Assembly: GCF_013284035.1 (NCBI RefSeq)
Contig: NZ_CP054141.1
Span: 186,001 to 250,000, forward strand
DNA: 64,000 nucleotides
Direction of reading: 5' to 3'
Origin: Flavobacterium sp. M31R6
GTDB taxonomy: Bacteria > Bacteroidota > Bacteroidia > Flavobacteriales > Flavobacteriaceae
Below, one piece after another: positions 8,284 to 17,010 of this stretch. The position numbers and the translations under genes were made by a program. Numbering within the stretch: the stretch's first letter is position 1; each line of letters starts with the position of its first letter. The notes beneath the pieces are model-generated. The model made no database searches and was not told the origin of the DNA. It saw only the letters and a list, made by a program, of their open reading frames with translations.

Positions 8284-8802
8284 ATGACTAAAAAAAGTAT
8301 TATTATAGATGAAAAAGCGCATACAGAACTTGGGAAGTTATCTGAAAGTTTACGAATGAACTTAGGGGTTCTTATACAAGAAATGATTTATTATTTCAAA
8401 AAAACAGGTATCGATCCCAAAGATGCTGTAAACAAAAATCCAGCTTTAATGGTTGCCGCTTTAGATAAAAGGATAGTCTCTTTTTTAAAAGTTCAAGAAA
8501 GAGATATTTTGAAACCATTAAGACAAGATGTTTTTAATTATCAAAATGCCCAAAAAGAAGAAATATCAAAGCTAATTATTTCGATAAATAAACTCTTAGA
8601 TCAACATTCGGAACGAACAACTGAAATAAAAAAAGCTCATCTTGAGAATCTGAACAAAATAAATAGCAATGATGGGGAAAGAACTAAAATGATAATTTCT
8701 GAATTACAAAAAAATAGACAAGCGATTTTGCTTATTTGCCAACTATTAGACGAAAAAAACAAATCGGGCACTATGGGTAAAATTAAATCTCTTTTTTCAT
8801 AA
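8284..8802 (+). CDS. BfmA/BtgA-like mobilization accessory protein
   Basis: The 172-residue protein resembles the BfmA/BtgA family that helps a relaxase bind oriT in Bacteroides transposons and plasmids. The N-terminal 45 residues (SIIIDEKAHTELGKLSESLR) look like a ribbon-helix-helix or similar DNA-binding segment. Residues about 85-155 are strongly helical and charged, probably a coiled coil. The gene directly precedes the relaxase gene and overlaps it by one base (TAATG), so translation of the two is coupled. The hairpin at 8127-8164 is its likely target. Confidence 0.8.
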   Translation: MTKKSIIIDEKAHTELGKLSESLRMNLGVLIQEMIYYFKKTGIDPKDAVNKNPALMVAALDKRIVSFLKVQERDILKPLRQDVFNYQNAQKEEISKLIISINKLLDQHSERTTEIKKAHLENLNKINSNDGERTKMIISELQKNRQAILLICQLLDEKNKSGTMGKIKSLFS

Positions 8803-10052
8803 TGCCAATATCTAAACCTCATAGTACACTTGGAGCAGACAATAAAGGAAGTTGTTCCAACTTAGCCATTTACTTAGAAAAGGAAAATGAAGAATTAGAC
8901 AGAATCATCAAAAAGTCTTCCTCAATGAGTGAAATATCTCAGCTAGAAAACAGGAAACAATGGTTCTTTACAGCTTTAGAGATTAATATCAGTACGATAG
9001 ATGTTATTAGTGCTATCGATAATAATAAAAGAAAATTAGGAGCTAATGATGCTAAATATTTTGCTCCAACAATTAGCTTCAGCGAGAATGAGTTGAGTCA
9101 TATTGCCTTTCTGGCTACAGGCAAAAAAGAAGTTACAAGTATTTTGGAATTAAACTCATCTGAATTAGAGCAATTTAATAATCTTATAAGAGAGTATGGA
9201 CGCAAAGTAATGGATAACTATGCTTTGAATTTTAATCGTCAAGACAAAGGAATTAAAACGGGTGCTGATTTAGTTTATTTTGCAAAAATTGAGCATTTTA
9301 GAAAATACAAGGGTACAGATAAAGAGGTTATTAATGGAAAGGAAATTTCTGGCGAGTATAAAAAGGGTCTGCAATCTCATATTCACATAATTGTTTCCAG
9401 AAAAGATAAAACACAAATATTAAAATTAAGCCCTACTTGTAACGAAAAACAAACCAATAGAAAAATTGGTAATAACGAATATCAAGTGGGATTTGATAGA
9501 GTGAAATGGATCAATTCGAACGAAAAAACTTTTGATGAACATTTTAATTATAAACGAAAAGAACTTGAAAAATTTCAAAATCAAAATATTTTAAAAAATG
9601 GAAGTCCTCAAGACAAACATGAAATCAATAAAAAAATAGAAATAGAATCGAATAATAGGGATGATATAAAAAAGCAAATTAGGAATGCTCATTTCAATGT
9701 TTTGATGACAAAACCAAACAATTTAAAAGAGTATCAACAGCGGATGATGAAATTTGAAATTCAGGTTTTACCCACAATAAATAAAGATGGTTTTATCCAG
9801 GAGAATCACTTTTTTTACGAACTATCAGGTATAGATTTCAAAGCGAGTGAAGTTAATCAAAACTTAAAACTCCATGAATTATTTAGTACTGATAGCAAAA
9901 CGACGAAGCAAGTGCAACAAACTGAACCATCATTAGAGGATTGGAAGATTAATACCGAAAAATTAACATCCATTTTATCATCTCTTGCCTTTGAAATCGC
10001 TCCAAGTCTTGATGATGAATTACCAAAAAGAAAGAGAGCAATAAGAAAGTGA
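8802..10052 (+). CDS. BtgB/MobB-type relaxase (DUF5712-like)
   Basis: Relaxases nick oriT and lead the strand into a recipient. This 416-residue protein begins MPISKPHSTLGADNKGSCSNLAIYL, an opening I associate with the Bacteroidetes DUF5712 relaxases paired with BtgA. The H-x-H metal motif (SHIHIIVSRKD) places histidines at residues 193 and 195. A tyrosine nucleophile is likely in the N-terminal part (AIYLEKEN is one candidate). The C-terminal 150 residues are helical and charged. It is translated with the BtgA-like gene. No coupling protein or secretion genes follow, so transfer depends on a co-resident conjugative element. Confidence 0.8.
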   Translation: MPISKPHSTLGADNKGSCSNLAIYLEKENEELDRIIKKSSSMSEISQLENRKQWFFTALEINISTIDVISAIDNNKRKLGANDAKYFAPTISFSENELSHIAFLATGKKEVTSILELNSSELEQFNNLIREYGRKVMDNYALNFNRQDKGIKTGADLVYFAKIEHFRKYKGTDKEVINGKEISGEYKKGLQSHIHIIVSRKDKTQILKLSPTCNEKQTNRKIGNNEYQVGFDRVKWINSNEKTFDEHFNYKRKELEKFQNQNILKNGSPQDKHEINKKIEIESNNRDDIKKQIRNAHFNVLMTKPNNLKEYQQRMMKFEIQVLPTINKDGFIQENHFFYELSGIDFKASEVNQNLKLHELFSTDSKTTKQVQQTEPSLEDWKINTEKLTSILSSLAFEIAPSLDDELPKRKRAIRK

Positions 10053-10209
10053 ATAAATGTAAAAAATAAACATTATAAAAAAAAAGATAAGCAAAGTGGT
10101 AATTTTAAAAGAATTATTAGAACATAGTTTAAAATCCGATTTTGACCAAGAGCTGTCATATATATGTGAAGTTGTATTTAATGAATTGCTGAAGGTCATT
10201 CTTTATAAA

Positions 10210-11667
10210 TTAAATAGTATAAAACGCACTTTCTCCAGTTTGCCTTTCTGTTTCATTATAAAAGCTTTCCGTTTCTAAACGATAGGCAGCTTGATTTTTA
10301 ATATGTCCTTCATAACCTACATATTTTAATATTAGGATTGACACTAACATGTGAATTCTGTCAGCTTCCAAGTGCAGATCTTTAATCCTATTTTTTAAAA
10401 CACCTTCCTCATATGGGGTTTTGCCATGAAAAAATAAGTTTCGAGTATTTAACAAAACACTATACTTTTCCGGTAGGTTGACTTTATAACGCTCAAAAGC
10501 AAGAATAAATTTATCTTTATTAAAAGGTGTATTTAAATAAGTGATTTTTTTTGTTAAGGATGAGTATTCCAATTGTGAAAATTTATCCTTTTCTCGGTTT
10601 GCAATATCATGGAATTCCTTCAAGATTGGAGTTAATTGTTCAGTTTTTTTAATAGGTTTAAAAAAAGCTTTATTTTCCGAGTGAATTAGTGATACAGCGG
10701 TTTCAAGAGCTACACTAAAAATAGAACATCGGATTAACGGAGATTTTATTTCATTTCCGTCCACCAGTAATTCAATTGCTCTTTCAAGTTCCGGTTTTGA
10801 TTTTAACTCATTAACAATGGTAGATAAAATCTTTTCGGAAAACAATAAAGGTGTTAGTTCTGGGTAATTACTAGGATCAGTATGGATGAAACTTCTAAAC
10901 TGTTGAGGGTTTATTATTTCAAAATTTGTAATAACAGAATCGCCAAATAATTTATAGTAGATATACTTAGCAAGTTTAAAATCGTTTGATGTATACGAGA
11001 AAAAGTAATGCTCGTCCTGATGCCAGTTGCCAGTCAAAAAGCCAACTGATTTTAAAATCAATTCACAGTCTTCTCTAAAGCTTTTAAAATTTGTCACATC
11101 CAAGCACTCGATTGTCAAATAAGTTTTGCTATTTGATCTTTCGTTATGTCTAAAAACATGGTATTCAATATTTTCAATATTAAGGCGAACAAGCCCTAAA
11201 GCATAGTGTGTCCCATCACAAGAATAACCTGCTCCGAGAAATATTGTTCCAAAATCTTCGTCATTAATTTTCAAGATTAAACGAAAATTTGATGCAGATG
11301 ATAAAGGAAATTGTTCATCATAAATAGTGGTTATTTCTCCTGTTATTTGATTTGTAGGGACAAATCTTTTTCCTTTAACTTTTGTGACACCTTTGGGCGG
11401 AATTACAAAAATTCTATCAGTTGAAATAAGTTTACAATTTTTATTAAAACCCAGTTTTTTAAAGGTTATGTTATTTGGGTCTAAACTATTTTGTAATTCT
11501 AAGTTAAAGTCAATATGTTTGTTTCCAGTTCCTTTAGACAAACTAATTTTAGCCTCATTAATTGGAAAACCTAAATCGTGGGAGATAATAAATGACTCCT
11601 TTTGAAATATTTTTTCAATTATTTCAGTTTCGCTTTGAATACTTTTTGTGTATTTTTCTTCTATCAC
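10210..11667 (-). CDS. HEPN-domain protein, probable anti-phage ribonuclease
   Basis: I do not recognise the full architecture of this 485-residue protein. Its C-terminal third is helical and carries NTRNLFFHGKTP, an R-x4-H motif (R409, H414) of active HEPN ribonucleases. The N-terminal 230 residues are mostly beta-strand and may sense the trigger, which recalls the ApeA-type layout of a sensor followed by HEPN. It lies 27 bases after the PD-(D/E)XK gene in the same leftward unit, below an XRE-type regulator gene. It converges with the relaxase gene. Expected action is RNA cleavage and growth arrest during infection; this is inferred from the motif and the neighbourhood. Confidence 0.7.
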   Translation of the reverse strand: MIEEKYTKSIQSETEIIEKIFQKESFIISHDLGFPINEAKISLSKGTGNKHIDFNLELQNSLDPNNITFKKLGFNKNCKLISTDRIFVIPPKGVTKVKGKRFVPTNQITGEITTIYDEQFPLSSASNFRLILKINDEDFGTIFLGAGYSCDGTHYALGLVRLNIENIEYHVFRHNERSNSKTYLTIECLDVTNFKSFREDCELILKSVGFLTGNWHQDEHYFFSYTSNDFKLAKYIYYKLFGDSVITNFEIINPQQFRSFIHTDPSNYPELTPLLFSEKILSTIVNELKSKPELERAIELLVDGNEIKSPLIRCSIFSVALETAVSLIHSENKAFFKPIKKTEQLTPILKEFHDIANREKDKFSQLEYSSLTKKITYLNTPFNKDKFILAFERYKVNLPEKYSVLLNTRNLFFHGKTPYEEGVLKNRIKDLHLEADRIHMLVSILILKYVGYEGHIKNQAAYRLETESFYNETERQTGESAFYTI

Positions 11668-11694
11668 ATTATAGCTGTTAAGTGAATATAAATA

Positions 11695-13434
11695 TTAGTC
11701 TTCCAACCATTTAATATCTTTAATTCGATTTGGAATTAAACCGTCTTTAATCTGCACGGCAAGTGCATAATTGAATGTTCTCAGGAAATTGTAACCTTTA
11801 TGATTTGCCTTGTTTGTATAGTCTGACATACTAAGATATAATTCTAATAAGCCAAAAAAATCAATCTTCTTGTCTTTTAAACTTTGTTCCATTTCCTGTA
11901 AATCACTAATATTTATAATGATTAGATCTTTAATATTATGTTCTTTAGTTTTTTTATTAATTTTTTGCTTTTCAAGGAGTTCATTAAATTTTCGCTTTAA
12001 CACAAATGGAACAATACCAGAACTAACTATCGGATCATTAACAATAATTATTGGATAAATTTGAACTTTCCGTTGATAGTTAAAGTGTAAGTCGTCAATT
12101 TCTGATTTATAAATGTGAAACTTCTTTAAAGTTTTTTCAGCCAATTGGGATAAGCCATAATCTTTATTGAATTTTTCAGTATCGAGGTTTTTGAAGTCTT
12201 CAATGGTAGCAACAGTCTTGTAGCCATGATCTAGTGGGATGAAACCACTTTTTACTTCGAATAGTGCCACGTTCTGCTTTTCTCGGATATAAAAATCTGC
12301 ATATTCTATTTCTGTTCCTTCAATATTAAATTGGAGCTGATTGGTTGATTTTAATATTATGTCTGGGCGAGTTGAAAACGATTCTTTTAAAATATCCTCA
12401 GTGAATGGCTCATAGAAATCAGTTCCAATAAAATTTCCCCAATCTTTCCTTGTGCAGACCTCATTAGGTTTTAAATAATCGAACCAAAAATCATTGATAA
12501 ATATTGAATATGTCTTTTCAATGTAGAAGCCTTCATCGTACATTATATAACTAACTATATCTTTATTTTCCTTTATTTTACATTTAAACAAAGGACTCTT
12601 TTTTAGCGGGAAAAAATCAAAAGTACGTAGGTCATCCTTAGTAGGTATTGGATACTCAACTTTTGTGCTAAATGAATCAAGGATTTTTATGGCATCAACG
12701 TTATCTTTGGGAATGTTAATGTAACGCATCCCTAAAACTTCATCATAACTTTTAATGAACGTCCAGATAATATGTTTTAAAAATTCTTTTGTACTTTCAA
12801 CTTTATAGAACCAGGTTATAAAGTTTTTGAAATGTTTTCCAAATAAATGATGCTGTTCAATTTTATTGAACAAAAAATATGATTTATAAAAGATATTTAT
12901 CGCATTCGAGCATTCGTTATATTGATTGTGGTGCAATTCTCTAAACATAAAGAATTCAAAGAAATCTGTTCCAAGTTGCTTGTAACCTTCCTCTCTATAA
13001 TTTTTATCTCCAGTTAAAATTTGTTCGTTTGCAATTAGTAAAAATTTAAAAATTCGTTCCCTATTATCAAAGTTATATTCAGGTTCTTCAGAGGTGAAAC
13101 CTTCATTATTAATAATTTCCTGCATTGCGTAAAGACAAGTTACCCGTGAAAATAAATTATGGTTTTTAGGTGTGAGTGAGTATCTATTAATTAAAGTTCT
13201 ACAAAAAGATAAATGTACAGGATTATTTTTGTCTAAAAAAATAGTTTTCAAGCATTCTATTTGCGTTTCTCTTGAATCATCAAAATGGTTAGAATCTGGA
13301 CGTTTTAATCTAGTATTGATAGCAACTAAAGTTGCAATAAGTTCCTCTTTAGGAATGTCAAGGATTAGATCAATTGGATTTTCAGGAATCGGATTTGCAT
13401 AAAAATCAGAATATTTAATTAGATAACCCCACAT
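11695..13434 (-). CDS. PD-(D/E)XK nuclease-like protein of unknown family
   Basis: The 579-residue protein is unfamiliar over its first 350 residues, which are helical and may form a repeat or sensor domain. Residues about 355-500 fit a restriction-endonuclease-like fold. EYADFYIREK gives D380, and the next strand, ALFEVKSGF, gives E393-x-K395, the classic D...E-x-K nuclease core. A long helix with conserved Gln/Lys follows. It could cut DNA or be a degenerate scaffold. It shares a leftward unit with the HEPN gene (27-base gap). The start ATG at 13432-13434 follows a palindromic terminator that separates it from the XRE gene upstream. Confidence 0.6.
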   Translation of the reverse strand: MWGYLIKYSDFYANPIPENPIDLILDIPKEELIATLVAINTRLKRPDSNHFDDSRETQIECLKTIFLDKNNPVHLSFCRTLINRYSLTPKNHNLFSRVTCLYAMQEIINNEGFTSEEPEYNFDNRERIFKFLLIANEQILTGDKNYREEGYKQLGTDFFEFFMFRELHHNQYNECSNAINIFYKSYFLFNKIEQHHLFGKHFKNFITWFYKVESTKEFLKHIIWTFIKSYDEVLGMRYINIPKDNVDAIKILDSFSTKVEYPIPTKDDLRTFDFFPLKKSPLFKCKIKENKDIVSYIMYDEGFYIEKTYSIFINDFWFDYLKPNEVCTRKDWGNFIGTDFYEPFTEDILKESFSTRPDIILKSTNQLQFNIEGTEIEYADFYIREKQNVALFEVKSGFIPLDHGYKTVATIEDFKNLDTEKFNKDYGLSQLAEKTLKKFHIYKSEIDDLHFNYQRKVQIYPIIIVNDPIVSSGIVPFVLKRKFNELLEKQKINKKTKEHNIKDLIIINISDLQEMEQSLKDKKIDFFGLLELYLSMSDYTNKANHKGYNFLRTFNYALAVQIKDGLIPNRIKDIKWLED

Positions 13435-13527
13435 ATATTGTCATTTTTTATGGATTTAATCTTTCTAAATCTGTATTTCTTTGCTGCAAATTCAGCAAAC
13501 AGATATTACCAAATATAAGCATATTAA

Positions 13528-13553
13528 AAGGCTCAACTAATTAGTTGAGCCTT
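13528..13553. terminator. Perfect 26-bp palindrome between the XRE gene and the nuclease-like gene
   Basis: AAGGCTCAACTAA is followed by its exact reverse complement. On the minus strand the palindrome comes after the XRE gene stop and before the nuclease-like gene. It can end the XRE transcript, or serve as an operator for the downstream pair. No long T run follows. Confidence 0.55.
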
Positions 13554-13580
13554 AATTATGAAATAAGAATTAATCCCAAA

Positions 13581-13985
13581 TTATTTATTGATTAGTTTTT
13601 CAAGTCTTTGCATCATTTCATCTTTCTCTTTCAACATACGCTCAAACAAAGCAATCTTTTCTTCGTGAAGTTTTTTGATCTCCTCAATCGGATTGTTATT
13701 AAAAACTTCAATTCTGTTATTGAACATTGCATTATCCGAGAAATTACATGAAATTAAATTCACTGCCTGTTCCTCATCAAAGTTTTGAAACGCTTCCACA
13801 GGAATTTTTAATGAATTGGAGATTTGATTAAGTATATCATCTTCAATTCTATCTTTTTGCTCCAGCATTGAAATTTTCTTTTGATTCCAGTCATTTCCCA
13901 GATCAAAAGCCAATGCCTCTTGTTTGATTCCAAGCATTTCTCTGAAACGTTTTACGTTTCTTCCCTGATGTATTTTCTGTTCCAT
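13581..13985 (-). CDS. XRE-family helix-turn-helix regulator
   Basis: A Cro/cI-type HTH lies near residues 5-65 (NVKRFREMLGIKQEALAFDL, then KKISMLEQ). A C-terminal helical tail rich in Glu/Lys (about 100-134) probably forms a coiled coil for dimerization. The chosen start MEQKIHQGRN gives 134 residues; an ATG four codons upstream (13997) is possible. The gene is divergent from 14166, so it may control both the leftward HEPN/nuclease pair and the rightward three-gene unit. HTH proteins with this tail are common in Chryseobacterium and Flavobacterium (from memory). Confidence 0.85.
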   Translation of the reverse strand: MEQKIHQGRNVKRFREMLGIKQEALAFDLGNDWNQKKISMLEQKDRIEDDILNQISNSLKIPVEAFQNFDEEQAVNLISCNFSDNAMFNNRIEVFNNNPIEEIKKLHEEKIALFERMLKEKDEMMQRLEKLINK

Positions 13986-14165
13986 AATGAGTATCAATTT
14001 TCTGAAGGCTCAAAGATAAAGCCATTTGGATTAAAAATTCTGAGTTTCAAAGATAAAAAAATATCCTGTAAAATATCCTTTTTATCAGATATTATATCCG
14101 CTTTTCGAATAGATTATCCTTTTTAAAGAATGGAACTTCGCTTGTGAATTTAAAATCTTCCCACT

Positions 14166-14726
14166 ATGAAAAAGAATAAAATATCCTTCGAAACAAGATT
14201 TTGGGCAGGGTTTGTGGCAGGAAATCCATTTGAGGCATTTGACGCTATTTTTGACTTTGCACATCTTGATTATTATAAACAGAATTTAAGTGAAGCGGTA
14301 CTTCACTGTTATAAGGGAAAAGTCTACAAGCAAGAAACCCCCTGTAATGTTTTCGTTTTTTATACTGCTGTCTCCTCTTTTCTCAAAGTCTGTTACTACC
14401 TGAAAGAAAAAAGTAAAAAATGGAAAGTAAAACAGTCATCCCGCACTGAAACGGTATTTCATCTTTCTTCCCTGACCAAAGAAGAGTTCGACAATCCTTT
14501 TTTGGTGCTTCAAAATGCATTTGAAGAGAGAACACCGCAAGAGTTTGAATTTTTCTTATCTGAAATCACTGAACTTTCATTGTCTCCCTATTATGTAGAT
14601 CCTGACTCCGACCTTACGACACCTTATATTCATTTAATCAAAATGCTCGATGCAGGGGAACTGATGAGAGAAAGAGGTGTTGAGAAAATCAAGAAAAATG
14701 AACAGGTTGAACCTTCAGCGGAATAA
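14166..14726 (+). CDS. Hypothetical protein, first gene of a three-gene unit
   Basis: I do not recognise this 186-residue protein. It opens MKKNKISFETRFWAGFVAGNPFEAFDAIF and is mixed helix and strand without membrane segments or an obvious catalytic motif. FDFAHLDYYKQNLSEAVLHCYKG in the first quarter may form a helical hairpin. It is divergent from the XRE gene (gap of 180 bases, probably the shared promoter region) and lies 35 bases before the 538-residue protein gene. That spacing suggests joint expression. Confidence is in the gene, not in a function. Confidence 0.7.
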   Translation: MKKNKISFETRFWAGFVAGNPFEAFDAIFDFAHLDYYKQNLSEAVLHCYKGKVYKQETPCNVFVFYTAVSSFLKVCYYLKEKSKKWKVKQSSRTETVFHLSSLTKEEFDNPFLVLQNAFEERTPQEFEFFLSEITELSLSPYYVDPDSDLTTPYIHLIKMLDAGELMRERGVEKIKKNEQVEPSAE

Positions 14727-14761
14727 AATATCCTTTATCTAATCTTCAAAAACACAGTATT

Positions 14762-16378
14762 ATGAAAACTTCAAAAAAACTTTCATTTCCAAAACTCGAA
14801 AACGAGTATTTGGAAAATATAATCAGACAATTAGTCTATCAGTATAATGTTATTCAAATATTTTTTACCAGACAAAAGTATTCAGGATTTAGCTGTCTTA
14901 TTATCAATATTGAAAGCAATATAGACGCTCAGAAACTTCAGCAGAATAAATGGGTAAGAAAAATTAAAGAACACCTTCAGATTAATCTAGCTTTTATCTT
15001 CTCATCAAAACTTCGTCATAACTATTCTTTAGGTTCTCCTTTCATTGCGTTTTACTGCCGTGAGTCTGCTGTTATTTACCAGAATAATGAGTTCGAAAAT
15101 TCTATTTTTAGAACAGAGGAATGGCAAAAATTCAAAAAAAGGTTCAATGAGTATGAAAATAATTTTTACCACGATCATGATCTTCATGCGTGGCAGATTA
15201 AAAATCTCATTTCAGAAGGTTCTTCAAACAGCGTTTTTACATCCTATGCAAGACTTATTGAATATGATCTTGATTATTTAGAAGAACTGTACATAGGAAG
15301 TAAATCTGTTTTGCAGAGCTTAGATGATAGGATCAATAATCTTATCCAATATATTCCTGATATTCAAAAATATTTTATCAGAACCCCTTACAATAAATTT
15401 TATCTGACGGATTTATTTAGGAAAGCAAAAGAAGCTTCCGCGGATGATGATATAATTTATAAAGAAGAAATGTATGAAGCAGTTGGAATTGCCCAGAAAA
15501 GTCTCTATTTTCTTGTGGAAAAAAGGCTTGCCGAATTAAAGAAGCTTATAAAGAAAGGACTGCATGAAAGTAATGAGGCTGTATGTGAAATTGAAAAGGA
15601 GCCGAAGAATATAATTTTAGATACTGCAATAGAAACTATATTAGAAATGGCAGAAGTTGAGGAAATCTATTTATATCATCAAATTACCTATGGTGAAAAA
15701 ACGACTTATTATCTGATGCTTATAGCTGTCGGGACGGGTAATGAAAAATTAAAATTAATCACTCAATCTTTAAAAAGTAAAATAGGAGAAAAACATGATT
15801 TTGTTTTGTTAAGCCACAGTCGTTACTGGATACAGACTAATCTGTATCAGAATCAGAGGTTCTTTTCCAGCATTATTCAAAACGAATATCTGATATATTC
15901 ATCGAGTAAATATCTTCCTGAGTTTCACTGGGAGGTTCCTCACAATCCTTATCACGCTGATCTGCATTTTTATTATAAGCCGACCAAAAATATTGCCCTG
16001 CAATTTTTTGCAATAGCCAATGATGATAAAGAAAACTATCAAGGTTTAGAATACTTTTTTTCATTATTTTTCATGTCATTTTGCAGGACGTACATTTTTG
16101 TAAAAACGTATTACCTGCCTAATTATCTTTCTAATCAAACATTATGGCAGTTATGTCTCTATGCAGATTCAGACATACGAAAGTATAATTATCTAATAGA
16201 GCAGTTCTGGACTGATTTCTTTCCTTATTTAGATAAGCATATGACCCTTCATCATAAGTTGTCTAAGCTCAAAAAAGAAGAGGCTCTTCAGATGAATGTT
16301 ATTGTTGAGAAACTGATGTATGAATTGCACAATTTGGTTATTGAAGGCGGGTTATTATCGAGCTTTGAGCAAGACTGA
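14762..16378 (+). CDS. Unknown protein with two apparent degenerate NTase/HEPN-like units
   Basis: This 538-residue protein seems to consist of two related halves. Residues about 15-105 and about 285-385 share the same order: a helix, a strand pair (VIQIFFTRQKYSG / VEEIYLYHQITYG), a second helix, then a strand-helix end (PFIAFYCRESAVIYQ / RFFSSIIQNEYLIYSS). That end resembles the close of minimal nucleotidyltransferase domains. A helical segment follows each half, as in MNT-HEPN fusions. The NTase G-S and D-x-D residues are missing, and no R-x4-H is seen. Both units are therefore probably inactive or have another role. It is flanked by two small unknown genes read in the same direction. Confidence 0.55.
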   Translation: MKTSKKLSFPKLENEYLENIIRQLVYQYNVIQIFFTRQKYSGFSCLIINIESNIDAQKLQQNKWVRKIKEHLQINLAFIFSSKLRHNYSLGSPFIAFYCRESAVIYQNNEFENSIFRTEEWQKFKKRFNEYENNFYHDHDLHAWQIKNLISEGSSNSVFTSYARLIEYDLDYLEELYIGSKSVLQSLDDRINNLIQYIPDIQKYFIRTPYNKFYLTDLFRKAKEASADDDIIYKEEMYEAVGIAQKSLYFLVEKRLAELKKLIKKGLHESNEAVCEIEKEPKNIILDTAIETILEMAEVEEIYLYHQITYGEKTTYYLMLIAVGTGNEKLKLITQSLKSKIGEKHDFVLLSHSRYWIQTNLYQNQRFFSSIIQNEYLIYSSSKYLPEFHWEVPHNPYHADLHFYYKPTKNIALQFFAIANDDKENYQGLEYFFSLFFMSFCRTYIFVKTYYLPNYLSNQTLWQLCLYADSDIRKYNYLIEQFWTDFFPYLDKHMTLHHKLSKLKKEEALQMNVIVEKLMYELHNLVIEGGLLSSFEQD

Positions 16379-16410
16379 TACATTAATTTATCGATTTAAA
16401 AATAAAGATC

Positions 16411-16764
16411 ATGGAAAAAGATGAAATTGAAAAGTTAGAGACTATTAAAAGATTAACCAACAGCTGTCTCAGTACTTTGAGACCTGTTGACAATAAAAAT
16501 AGGATTCACAGTGCTGAAATAAAAGTATATGATTATTACGAACTTGCCTCAGTCATAAGAAACCTGATGAAATTATGTATCGTGGCTTTGGATCATGATG
16601 GGGCTGAAGTTCCTAATACAATAGAAAATAAGTCGATTGATGTTGGACTTATTCTTGGAATTGCCTTGCAGTTATTTCCAATTGATGAATTCGAACTGCT
16701 AAATGAAATAAGCATATTATTTCCTGTAGATCAGAATTCGAAAAATTCATTTTTGGAAGAATAA
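16411..16764 (+). CDS. Hypothetical small protein, third gene of the unit
   Basis: The 117-residue protein is acidic and mostly helical, beginning MEKDEIEKLETIKRLTNSCL. I recognise no domain. It follows the 538-residue protein gene by 32 bases and so probably shares its transcript. The gap of about 250 bases downstream marks a likely promoter for the restriction gene. Confidence 0.65.
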   Translation: MEKDEIEKLETIKRLTNSCLSTLRPVDNKNRIHSAEIKVYDYYELASVIRNLMKLCIVALDHDGAEVPNTIENKSIDVGLILGIALQLFPIDEFELLNEISILFPVDQNSKNSFLEE

Positions 16765-16888
16765 AACACGGGATTCATATAAAATCCATCAGCGTTATCT
16801 TAGAAAATATTTAAGCAATAAATTATGTTAGAAACAATCAAAACAAAAATCAAATAAACTTTGACAAAAGGATGTTTATATTACATCG

Positions 16889-16907
16889 GTTAGTTCGTTA
16901 TACTAAC
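16889..16907. promoter_or_regulatory. Small inverted repeat upstream of the type IIG gene
   Basis: GTTAGT (16889-16894) pairs with ACTAAC (16902-16907) around a TCGTTAT spacer. It lies about 105 bases before the restriction gene start and could be an operator. The rest of the 16765-17010 gap is AT-rich with nothing else that I can name. Confidence 0.3.
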
Positions 16908-17010
16908 TCGGCTATTTCGGGGTTTTTAAAAAAAAGTTGCGAATAACAATGTGTTTTTATTAATTTAAATTGTGTATTTTTAAAAAATCTATAATAAAAA
17001 GCGTTACCAA

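Noticed and set aside
10096..10278. 60-codon frame between the relaxase and HEPN genes
   Set aside because: It overlaps the end of the HEPN gene and has no domain or good start context.
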